Under the pieces are notes generated by a model. It was not told the DNA's origin, ran no database searches, and was given only the letters and a program-made list of their open reading frames with translations. From Candidatus Latescibacterota bacterium (GTDB taxonomy: Bacteria > Latescibacterota > 4484-107): DNA of 5,217 nucleotides. A program made the translations under genes and the position numbers. The stretch covers positions 1-5,217 of the forward strand of contig JAUWMS010000246.1 in assembly GCA_030613045.1 (NCBI GenBank), read 5' to 3'. This document shows positions 1 to 4,787 of the stretch, piece by piece; the stretch's first letter is position 1, and each line of letters begins with the position of its first letter.

Positions 1-165
1 TCAAGGGGAAAATATAGTATGGGGCACTACAAACAGGCCCAAATATATCGTATCAGTATTATCAATTACTTACGGACCAAAAAACACTCAAAAAAGCAAT
101 TCCTTCCCAATTCTAAACTAAATATGGTAAACTTGGGTTAATATTTTACGAACTTCGAAGACACG
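1..165. other. AT-rich intergenic DNA, no gene seen
   Basis: No open frame with coding character is visible on either strand, and there is no recognisable RNA gene. The stretch is AT-rich with short A and T runs and ends where the first long repeat copy begins. Together with the two repeat copies and the short leader after them, it makes a gene-free region of about 670 bases. Confidence 0.5.
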
Positions 166-307
166 TGTTCTTCAGAGTTGACTGGGTGTACTTTATAACC
201 GCGGATTGAAAGACGTCGCGGATAGGTGCGGCGCTTGTGAAGATGGGTTAATCCGTGTGGGTTAATCCGTGTGGGTTGATCCGTGTGGATTTAAAATCCG
301 TGGTTAT
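166..307 (+). repeat. Long intergenic repeat, copy 1 (expanded)
   Basis: The block starts with TGTTCTTCAGAGTTGACTGG and ends with AATCCGTGGTTAT. Its first 84 bases align without gaps to 356-439 with four mismatches (about 95% identity). The copies then differ in length because this one holds three 14-bp units where copy 2 holds one. A T6 run (314-319) follows shortly after the end. It has no coding potential and no terminal inverted repeats or transposase, so it is a duplicated intergenic element rather than an insertion sequence. The phrases ATCCGTGT and AATCCGTGG resemble dispersed repeats common in some environmental bacterial genomes. Confidence 0.85.
245..286 (+). repeat. 14-bp tandem repeat, three units
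   Basis: Three consecutive units at 245-258, 259-272 and 273-286 read GGGTTAATCCGTGT, the same again, then GGGTTGATCCGTGT. The unit length is twice seven, matching the 7-bp period of the other arrays in the window. The single unit in copy 2 (435-448) is identical to the third unit here, so the first two units look like the gained (or, in copy 2, lost) ones. Confidence 0.85.
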
Positions 308-355
308 TATTGGTTTTTTGACAGAAAGAAGCGAGAGGTTGCGGAGTTTGGCAAA

Positions 356-469
356 TGTTCTTCAGAGTTGACTGGGTGTACCTTATAACCGCGGATTGAA
401 AGACAACGCGGATAGGTGCGGCGCTTGTCAAGATGGGTTGATCCGTGTACGTTTGAAATCCGTGGTTAT
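356..469 (+). repeat. Long intergenic repeat, copy 2 (short form)
   Basis: This is a direct repeat of 166-307, offset by 190 bases over the shared left part. It carries one 14-bp unit instead of three and ends with the same AATCCGTGGTTAT. A T8 run (477-484) follows 7 bases after the end, echoing the T6 run after copy 1. Confidence 0.85.
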
Positions 470-509
470 CAAGAGCTTTTTTTTACCGATTCTCCTTCCG
501 AAAAAAGGC

Positions 510-538
510 TTGCTTTCCTTGGAAAATTTGGCTATCTT
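510..538 (+). promoter_or_regulatory. Possible sigma-70-type promoter for the Phd-PIN pair
   Basis: TTGCTT (510-515) is followed after 17 bases by TATCTT (533-538). The spacing is ideal, but each box matches the consensus only partly (3/6 and 4/6). It lies about 130 bases before the antitoxin start. No clear palindromic operator, as would suit Phd autorepression, was found nearby. Confidence 0.25.
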
Positions 539-657
539 CTGAACTCGAACTTATTCTCACACTCCTGCGTGGAAATGTAGCCTCGATATTTTGCGTCGAA
601 AAAGACATTGACAATCCCCAAAGTCTTGCCCTATTTGGTCAGAAAGCCCTATTCCTC

Positions 658-663
658 AGGAGG
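658..663 (+). promoter_or_regulatory. Ribosome binding site of the Phd antitoxin
   Basis: A perfect AGGAGG lies 7 bases before the ATG at 671. It decides the start against the longer in-frame TTG at 608, which has no such site and would add 21 residues not typical of the family. Confidence 0.85.
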
Positions 664-670
664 CTATTCT

Positions 671-910
671 ATGATTCAGGTTGCCGTAGATAGAATAAAG
701 CAGAATTTACCAGCCTATCTTCAGCGTGTAGAAGCCGGAGAGACGCTTTTTATCGTAAAATCCGGTAAGCCTATGGCAGAGATCAAGCCTGTCATTTCAG
801 CTTCTAAAGGCTTGCGACCTTATGGATTATGCGCCGGGGAGTTCACGATACCTGATGACTTTGACGATCCGTTACCAGAGCATATCATTCGGGAGTTTGA
901 GGGAAAATGA
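671..910 (+). CDS. Phd/YefM-family type II antitoxin
   Basis: This protein of 79 residues is the probable DNA-binding antitoxin of a type II toxin-antitoxin pair. The N-terminal part (about 1-45) has the Phd/YefM pattern: a short first strand (MIQVAV), a helix with K10 and L14, then the EAGETLFIVKSGKPMAEIKP stretch (residues 21-40). The C-terminal part (RPYGL at 49-53, then GEFTIPDDFDDPLPE and the closing FEGK) is the toxin-binding tail typical of Phd proteins paired with PIN toxins. The ATG at 671 has a perfect Shine-Dalgarno site. The stop overlaps the toxin start as ATGA, so the two are translationally coupled. Family knowledge says such antitoxins bind their own promoter and neutralise the toxin; both are inferred here. 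Base composition is clearly more AT-rich than the xerD-pdxJ block, which suits acquisition by transfer. Confidence 0.9.
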   Translation: MIQVAVDRIKQNLPAYLQRVEAGETLFIVKSGKPMAEIKPVISASKGLRPYGLCAGEFTIPDDFDDPLPEHIIREFEGK

Positions 911-1299
911 GACTTCTTCTGGATACGCACATTTTTCTCTGGTTCATCAGCGGGGACAAACGTTTGCCCGAGACCATACGAGATCGTATTCGTGATCTCG
1001 ATAACGAGGTCTATTTGAGTGTGGTGTCGCTGTGGGAAACGATCCTGAAGTACCAGCTTGGCAAACTCCCGCTGCCTCAGCCGCCGGAACGCTATTTGCC
1101 GACACAGCGTGAACGTCACCGGATTGTCAGCTTGCCTTTGGATGAAGTTAGTGTGTCTCAGCTTGCTCATCTTCCGCCCATTCATCGCGATCCGTTTGAC
1201 CGTATGTTGATTTGTCAGTCTATGGCGCACGGGTTGACTATGGTGACTGTGGACAAACTCATTTATGAGTACCCTGTTCTGCTCCTGAACCGCGCCTGA
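907..1299 (+). CDS. PIN-domain toxin (VapC-like ribonuclease)
   Basis: This 130-residue PIN-domain protein starts at the ATG overlapping the antitoxin stop by 4 bases. PIN nucleases use clustered acidic residues to bind Mg2+ or Mn2+ and cut RNA. Here these are D6 (MRLLLDTH), E44 (SLWE), D95 and D98 (HRDPFDRM) and D116 (TVDK), so the active site looks complete. The LLLDTHIFLW opening and the HRDPFDRMLICQ block are typical of the Sll0205-like PIN toxins that accompany Phd-type antitoxins, and the length is normal for that group. The upstream GAGGG is very close to the start, so translation probably depends on coupling to the antitoxin. The target RNA cannot be read from sequence. A hairpin terminator follows about 55 bases downstream. 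Confidence 0.92.
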   Translation: MRLLLDTHIFLWFISGDKRLPETIRDRIRDLDNEVYLSVVSLWETILKYQLGKLPLPQPPERYLPTQRERHRIVSLPLDEVSVSQLAHLPPIHRDPFDRMLICQSMAHGLTMVTVDKLIYEYPVLLLNRA

Positions 1300-1348
1300 C
1301 AAGCGAAAATCATTCCCGCGCTCCTTCTGCGGAAACAAAATAAAGCGC

Positions 1349-1396
1349 AAAAAAAACAAGCCATCGGAAACGCTTCCCGATGGCTTGTTCTGTTTT
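1349..1396. terminator. Bidirectional hairpin terminator between convergent units
   Basis: A 13-bp perfect stem pairs 1355-1367 (AACAAGCCATCGG) with 1377-1389 around a 9-base loop. On the plus strand it is followed by CTGTTTT, a weak T tract. On the minus strand the A8 run (1349-1356), which overlaps the foot of the stem by two bases, becomes a strong U tract. It therefore suits termination of both the PIN toxin transcript and the minus-strand pdxJ transcript arriving from the right. Confidence 0.85.
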
Positions 1397-1410
1397 GAAT
1401 CCAATCTTCC

Positions 1411-1436
1411 CGTTTCCCTGACGAAAAAGGGAAACG
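1411..1436. other. Second inverted repeat in the convergent gap
   Basis: CGTTTCCCT (1411-1419) pairs perfectly with AGGGAAACG (1428-1436) around an 8-base loop. There is no T tract on either side, so it is not a standard intrinsic terminator. It may still fold in the pdxJ 3' RNA and protect the transcript end. The rest of 1300-1555 shows a T8 run at 1487-1494 and the heptamer array, and no gene. Confidence 0.6.
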
Positions 1437-1512
1437 ATTACCCATCCCTTATTGCTATTGCTCGTTAGCTTGGTGCTCACAACGGCTTTTTTTTCGGGAT
1501 GGCTGGGTGGAA

Positions 1513-1543
1513 CATTGTTCATTACTCATTACTCATTTTTCAT
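1513..1543. repeat. Heptamer array after pdxJ (CATTACT type)
   Basis: Units on the plus strand are CATTGTT, CATTACT, CATTACT, CATTTTT and a trailing CAT. In pdxJ sense the array starts 12 bases after the stop codon and holds TGA and TAA codons covering all three frames. In that sense it is almost free of C. Confidence 0.8.
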
Positions 1544-1555
1544 GGCGCATTGCAC

Positions 1556-2275
1556 TTACCGCTCTCTCAAAACCGCCAACAACTCCCCCACCGCCCGCTC
1601 CAATCCGATAAATACCGCGCGCGCCCACAGGCTCTGACCGATGCTGACTTCCATCAGATTGGGAATCGTCGCAACCCGCCTCAGATTTCGCACATCCAGA
1701 CCGTGTCCGGCATTCAGCCCCAGGCCCCATTTTTCCGCCCACTTGGCCGCATCGGACAGCCGTCCGAACTCCCGATCCTGTTCGGAGGACGTGCGCGCCA
1801 ATGCATACGGTCCGGTGAACAGCTCAACGCGATCCGCGCCCACCTCTTTGGCCGCCCGGATCTGATCCGCATCCAACCGGCTGAAGATGCTCACCCGCAT
1901 CCCGGCCTCCTTCAATCGCGGGATAACCTCCGACAGCGCGGCCCGGTTCGCAAGCACATCCACGCCGTCCTCCGTGGTGACTTCCCCGTCCCGCTCCGGA
2001 ACCAGCGTACACTGCGCGGGCCGAACCGCCAACGCTCTGGCGATCATCTCCTCCGTGGCCGCCATCTCAAAATTCAATTCCGTCTTCGCCATCTGCGCCA
2101 ACAGATCCACGTCCCGATCCTGGATGTGTCGCCGGTCCGACCGCAGATGAAACGTGATCCCCTCGACGCCGGCCTGCTCACACAGCGCGGCCGCCACGAC
2201 CGGATCCGGCTCCGAATCCCCCCTGGACTGCCGCAGCGTCGCCACTTTATCCACGTTCGCGCTCAATCGAATCAT
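1556..2275 (-). CDS. pdxJ: Pyridoxine 5'-phosphate synthase PdxJ
   Basis: PdxJ condenses 1-deoxy-D-xylulose 5-phosphate with 3-amino-2-oxopropyl phosphate to pyridoxine 5'-phosphate, the last ring-closing step of DXP-dependent vitamin B6 synthesis, in the cytosol. The ATG at 2275 gives 239 residues (E. coli has 243) and has a purine-rich GGGAGGAG site upstream; the open frame further 5' is heptamer-repeat DNA. Aligned to E. coli with a constant offset of two, these residues are kept: N7, D9, R18, catalytic H43, R45, H50, catalytic E70 (NFEMA), T100, E151 and catalytic H191 (NAGHGL). Two substrate-site positions differ: K10 where E. coli has His12 (DH motif), and Q214 where E. coli has His216 (GH motif). 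The Lys variant occurs in other PdxJ groups as far as I recall; the Gln is less familiar. The frame is intact and the gene is probably functional. It is the last of the minus-strand series and ends before the bidirectional terminator. Confidence 0.95.
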   Translation of the reverse strand: MIRLSANVDKVATLRQSRGDSEPDPVVAAALCEQAGVEGITFHLRSDRRHIQDRDVDLLAQMAKTELNFEMAATEEMIARALAVRPAQCTLVPERDGEVTTEDGVDVLANRAALSEVIPRLKEAGMRVSIFSRLDADQIRAAKEVGADRVELFTGPYALARTSSEQDREFGRLSDAAKWAEKWGLGLNAGHGLDVRNLRRVATIPNLMEVSIGQSLWARAVFIGLERAVGELLAVLRER

Positions 2276-2282
2276 AATCCAA

Positions 2283-2290
2283 CTCCTCCC
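2283..2290 (-). promoter_or_regulatory. Ribosome binding site of pdxJ
   Basis: Minus-strand GGGAGGAG, 7 bases before the ATG at 2275, marks the true pdxJ start. The 22 extra codons upstream in the same frame are non-coding spacer and heptamer array. Confidence 0.8.
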
Positions 2291-2324
2291 CTTCCAAATA
2301 GTTACGCCAGAATATACGCGCCCC

Positions 2325-2359
2325 CAATCACCAATCACCACTCACCACTCACCAATAAC
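2325..2359. repeat. Heptamer array after xerD (CAATCAC/CACTCAC type)
   Basis: Five units on the plus strand read CAATCAC, CAATCAC, CACTCAC, CACTCAC and CAATAAC. In xerD sense the array begins 13 bases after the stop, contains no C at all, and carries TGA in every frame. It lies in the 97-base gap between xerD and pdxJ. A T6 run on the plus strand (2363-2368) follows AGG at its edge. Confidence 0.9.
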
Positions 2360-2372
2360 AGGTTTTTTCCCT

Positions 2373-3272
2373 TCACCCTCTCGGATGAAACGTCCGTACC
2401 ACATCCCTCAGATATTCCCGATCCACGTGCGTATAGATCTGCGTGGTGGCAATGTCCGAATGCCCCAACATCTCCTGCACGGCCCTCAGATCGGCGCCGC
2501 CCTCCAACAGATGCGTGGCAAACGAATGACGAAAGGTATGCGGACTGACGTGCCGCTCCAAACCCGCCTTCTCGGCGTATCCCCGCAAAATCTTCCAGAC
2601 CCCCATCCTGGAGAGCGGCCGTCCCCGCCAGTTCAGAAAAAGCGCATCCCTCGAATGCGGCTTCGCAAGCTGGGCCCGCACCTCGCTCCGATACCGCTCC
2701 ACCGCTTCGGTCGCCTTACTCCCGATGGGCACGATCCGCTCTTTGGCCCCTTTCCCGAATATCCGCACCATCCCCGCGTCGAACAACAGTTGGGTCTGCG
2801 TTATCGCAATCAACTCGGACACCCGCACGCCCGTGGCATACAAGAATTCCAGCATCGCCTCATCCCGGATCCCCAGCGGCCTCGTGAGGTCGGGCTGCTC
2901 CAAAATCCGCTCCACCTCGAATACGTTCAGCACGGAGGGCAGCCGTCCGGGGGGCTTCGGAGGCGCCAGAAACTCCGTCGGATCCAGCCGGGCCAATTGC
3001 TCCCCCACCAAAAAGCGATGGAACATCTTGATCGCGGACAGATTCCGCGCCACGCTGGACCCCTGCAATCCCAGTTCGTGCAAAAGCCGGATCAGCGCGG
3101 TCACGTCAGCCTGACGCGCTGCCCCGGGATCGCCAATCCCACGATCCCCCAAAAAAAAGAGATACCGAAGCAGATCCCGGTGATACGCCGCCACCGTATT
3201 CCCGGACAACCCCCGCTCCACCGCGATGTAATTCAGAAACCCCACAAGACATCTACGGGCCGACGGAGACAA
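2373..3272 (-). CDS. xerD: XerD-like tyrosine recombinase
   Basis: This site-specific recombinase belongs to the XerC/XerD family, which resolves chromosome dimers at dif with FtsK. Using the TTG at 3272 it has 299 residues, against 298 for E. coli XerD. The SAM-like core-binding domain (about 10-95: FLNYIAVERGLSG, YHRDL) is followed by the catalytic domain (about 110-295). All six catalytic residues are present at XerD spacing: R150 (TGVRVSEL), K174 (GKGAKER), H245 and R248 (SPHTFRH), H271 (LGHSD) and Y280 (TTQIYTHV). The tail ends HPRG like XerD rather than XerC. The start is uncertain: GAGGAG touches the TTG with no spacer, the next in-frame candidate is GTG at 3245, and everything upstream is heptamer and dispersed-repeat DNA, although the frame stays open to 3449. 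Codons 38-42 contain a T8 run then G5, a possible slippage site. Family call is firm; XerD rather than XerC or a non-Xer paralogue is likely. Confidence 0.92.
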   Translation of the reverse strand: MSPSARRCLVGFLNYIAVERGLSGNTVAAYHRDLLRYLFFLGDRGIGDPGAARQADVTALIRLLHELGLQGSSVARNLSAIKMFHRFLVGEQLARLDPTEFLAPPKPPGRLPSVLNVFEVERILEQPDLTRPLGIRDEAMLEFLYATGVRVSELIAITQTQLLFDAGMVRIFGKGAKERIVPIGSKATEAVERYRSEVRAQLAKPHSRDALFLNWRGRPLSRMGVWKILRGYAEKAGLERHVSPHTFRHSFATHLLEGGADLRAVQEMLGHSDIATTQIYTHVDREYLRDVVRTFHPRG

Positions 3273-3281
3273 CTCCTCGTC

Positions 3282-3316
3282 CGGATTGTGGATTTCGGAT
3301 TTCGGATTTCGGATTG
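3282..3316. repeat. Heptamer array upstream of xerD (CGGATTT type)
   Basis: Five units on the plus strand read CGGATTG, TGGATTT, CGGATTT, CGGATTT and CGGATTG. The array ends 9 bases before the proposed xerD start. It is open in all frames on both strands, which is why the xerD frame runs on upstream through it. Confidence 0.85.
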
Positions 3317-3331
3317 AAAACCACCTCTTTC

Positions 3332-3350
3332 GATTGCAGATTGCGGATTT
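3332..3350. repeat. Short heptamer repeat (GATTGCA type)
   Basis: GATTGCA, GATTGCG and a partial GATTT follow one another, 15 bases beyond the CGGATTT array. The shared GATT core suggests a related origin. Confidence 0.6.
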
Positions 3351-3351
3351 G

Positions 3352-3429
3352 CACCACGGAGACACGAAGGCGCGGAGAACACCAGAAGAAGAGGGGTGAA
3401 GTGCTCTGTGTCTCTGTATCTCCGTGGTG
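3352..3429. repeat. Dispersed-type repeat with 11-bp terminal inverted repeats
   Basis: CACCACGGAGA (3352-3362) is perfectly inverted at 3419-3429 (TCTCCGTGGTG). The interior includes GACACGAAGG and GTGTCTCTGT. The plus-strand end is followed by AGG and a T7 run (3433-3439). Elements with the CCACGGAGACAC phrase are frequent intergenic repeats in several environmental bacterial lineages. It contains no gene and fills most of the 187-base gap between the MBL gene and xerD. Its translation in the xerD frame is open but has no protein-like character. Confidence 0.75.
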
Positions 3430-3446
3430 AGGTTTTTTTCTTTCCC

Positions 3447-3474
3447 CAATCACCAATCACTAATCACCAATCAC
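3447..3474. repeat. Heptamer array overlapping the MBL gene end (CAATCAC type)
   Basis: Four units on the plus strand read CAATCAC, CAATCAC, TAATCAC and CAATCAC. It shares its main unit with the array after xerD. In gene sense it contains no C and has stops in all three frames. The MBL gene stop (TAG, 3462-3460) is formed by the variant third unit, so the array supplies the protein's last residues. Confidence 0.9.
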
Positions 3475-4113
3475 CCATGGATTATGCCGCCGCTCCCACC
3501 CAATCGTGGAAGCCTCCCCATGTCCGGGAAAGACCCGCACGCCATCGTCCAGTGCCATCAGACGCTCCCGAATGGAGCGCATCAGGGTCTCATACGAGCC
3601 GCCGGGAAGATCGCTACGCCCGATGGACGCCCGAAAAAGGGTATCCCCCGTAAACACGCAATCCGCCAGCACCAGCGAAATCCCTCCCGGAGAATGGCCC
3701 GGCGTGTGCAGCACGGTCATCGTCTCTTTTCCGATCTCAATACCGTCTCCATCGTGCAGCAGCCGATCCGCGGGCGGAGAAAGCATCGGAGCGGCATAAA
3801 AAAAGGCCGAACCGTTCAGCGCGGCGTCCGTCAAAAACGCCGCCTCGGATTCGTGAATCGCAATGGGCGCGCCCGTCTCTTCGTGTATGCGGGCGTTGGC
3901 TCCGATGTGATCGCAGTGCCCGTGCGTGTTCACAATGGCCGTCACCTTCACTCCGGCCTCCCGGATCATTCGTAGCACGGCCACCTCCGAGCCGCCGGGA
4001 TCGATCACCACCGCCTCTTTCGTCTCCTCACAGCCCACGAGATAGCAATTGGCCTGCAAGTCTCCGACCGGTAGGGTTTTGAAAATCAAAAGGTTTCCTT
4101 TCAGGTTGGCCAT
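3460..4113 (-). CDS. MBL-fold metallo-hydrolase, glyoxalase II-like
   Basis: This metallo-beta-lactamase-fold hydrolase is of the compact glyoxalase-II/YcbL-like group, probably binding two metal ions and hydrolysing a thioester or related substrate in the cytosol; the substrate cannot be told from sequence. With the ATG at 4113 it has 217 residues. Metal ligands are all visible: H64, H66, D68 and H69 in THGHCDHIG, H140 in HTPGHSPGG, D157 in FTGDTLF and H198 in FPGHGE. The opening FKTLPVGDLQANCYLV (11-26) is typical. The ATG at 4113 directly abuts a heptamer array and has no Shine-Dalgarno site. The in-frame TTG at 4089 has AAAGGA six bases upstream and would start the protein (209 residues) at LIFKTLPVG, where relatives usually begin, so it is a serious alternative. 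The C-terminal VIGD and stop come from the array at 3447-3474. The next gene downstream is xerD, 187 bases away. Confidence 0.92.
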   Translation of the reverse strand: MANLKGNLLIFKTLPVGDLQANCYLVGCEETKEAVVIDPGGSEVAVLRMIREAGVKVTAIVNTHGHCDHIGANARIHEETGAPIAIHESEAAFLTDAALNGSAFFYAAPMLSPPADRLLHDGDGIEIGKETMTVLHTPGHSPGGISLVLADCVFTGDTLFRASIGRSDLPGGSYETLMRSIRERLMALDDGVRVFPGHGEASTIGWERRHNPWVIGD

Positions 4114-4155
4114 CAGGAGTCAGGAGTCAGAAGTCAGAAGTCAGGAGCCAGAAGT
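4114..4155. repeat. Heptamer array at the MBL gene start (CAGGAGT/CAGAAGT type)
   Basis: Six units on the plus strand read CAGGAGT, CAGGAGT, CAGAAGT, CAGAAGT, CAGGAGC and CAGAAGT. The array touches the ATG at 4113 with no spacer and occupies the place where a ribosome binding site would be expected. Its consensus resembles that of the array at 5131-5207. Confidence 0.9.
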
Positions 4156-4165
4156 CAGCATTTCC

Positions 4166-4206
4166 ATTATGCGCAGAGGGGAGGCGCATAATTCTTTCAG
4201 AAAGAA
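4166..4206. other. Hairpin and adjoining palindrome upstream of the MBL gene
   Basis: ATTATGCGC (4166-4174) is perfectly inverted at 4184-4192 (GCGCATAAT) with a 9-base loop. Sharing one base, TTCTTTC-A-GAAAGAA (4192-4206) forms a second perfect palindrome with 7-base arms. No T tract follows, so this is not a simple terminator. It could be a protein-binding site or a processed RNA structure in the 3' region of the TumE pair or the leader of the MBL gene. Confidence 0.6.
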
Positions 4207-4259
4207 ACACAGACGTGGTTTTGGGGAGCCAAAAATCCCATTTGGGAATTCTTTCCGTG

Positions 4260-4325
4260 GGATGCGCAGTGCAAAACAAGGGCGCAGCCTTAGGATGCGC
4301 AGTGCAAAACAAGGGCGCATCCTTA
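4260..4325. repeat. 33-bp tandem duplication carrying GCGCAT hairpin
   Basis: Two adjacent 33-base units (4260-4292 and 4293-4325) differ at one base (G4287 against T4320). Each starts GGATGCGCAGTGCAAAAC. In the second, GGATGCGC (4293-4300) pairs perfectly with GCGCATCC (4315-4322); in the first the single difference breaks one pair. ATGCGCAG also opens the hairpin at 4166-4192. The 227-base gap 4156-4382 holds these structures and no gene. Confidence 0.85.
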
Positions 4326-4382
4326 ACAAGACATTACAAAGTGCTTGGTAGAGACCATGGGGCAAAAGTCATGGCGTTCAGG

Positions 4383-4787
4383 TCAAGGGACTTTTTCCTC
4401 CATCGGAATCCCGCTGGCCAAAACATCCAATAACTGAATAATGCTGAGCCTTCCACCGGACTCGACATCTCCTTCCTCTCCTACGTGCACATGATGAGGA
4501 GAATTGGGCAAATCGGGATAATGCCCGACGTTGTCCCATCGCTTGCGCAGTTCCTGACGTTCTCTATCCATCCACTGATAGCGATAACGATGCGTAACGC
4601 ACTCCTCAGCTTCCAACAGAAAATACTCCGCCGCTTCCAGAAAGTCCCCGTTGCTCAATACCATCCTTATGCGAACATACCCTCTATCCGGCCATACTTT
4701 TTCTTCAACAAAGGTGTAAGATACAACAATGGGGCTTAGCAGCAATCCGGTCTTGAGTTGAAGCACGTATTCGACAGGAGAGGTCAT
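4383..4787 (-). CDS. TumE/DUF6516-family protein, probable toxin
   Basis: This 134-residue protein has the layout of the TumE (DUF6516) family of toxin-antitoxin-type proteins. Seen features are a strand-rich N-terminal half (SPIVVSYTFVEEKVWP, about 18-33, then YVRIRMVLSNGDFLEAAEYF, 37-56), HRYRYQW (66-72), RWDN (83-86), HYPDLP (89-94) and PHHVHVG (97-103), ending in a helix that includes IIQLLDVLAS. The conserved His, Arg and Tyr cluster is the likely functional centre; I know of no firm biochemical activity to assign. The ATG at 4787 overlaps the upstream stop as ATGA and has AGGAG 10 bases before it, so it is preferred over the longer ATG at 4856, whose 23 extra residues lie within the partner gene. 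The G+C of one line (29/60 at 4621-4680) is below that of xerD. Pairing with a small upstream acidic protein supports a toxin role. Confidence 0.82.
   Translation of the reverse strand: MTSPVEYVLQLKTGLLLSPIVVSYTFVEEKVWPDRGYVRIRMVLSNGDFLEAAEYFLLEAEECVTHRYRYQWMDRERQELRKRWDNVGHYPDLPNSPHHVHVGEEGDVESGGRLSIIQLLDVLASGIPMEEKVP

Noticed and set aside
178..199. TTGACT followed by TATAAC within the first long repeat, looking like a promoter
   Set aside because: The two boxes are only 10 bases apart, far too close for a sigma-70 promoter.
608..670. TTG start giving a 100-residue Phd protein
   Set aside because: The ATG at 671 has a perfect AGGAGG at 7-base spacing and matches the family's start; the extra 21 residues are not family-like.
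1499..3317. Long plus-strand open frames opposite pdxJ and xerD
   Set aside because: They are antisense shadows of well-identified genes with no family resemblance and composition typical of reversed GC-rich coding DNA.
3273..3449. N-terminal extension of XerD by 59 residues
   Set aside because: The stretch is translated heptamer and dispersed-repeat DNA, exceeds the family length, and begins at a TTG inside an array.
4231..4247. Short TCCCA/TGGGA inverted repeat beside an A run as a minus-strand terminator for the TumE pair
   Set aside because: The 5-bp stem leaves a 2-base loop, which cannot form as such; shortening the stem leaves too little stability.
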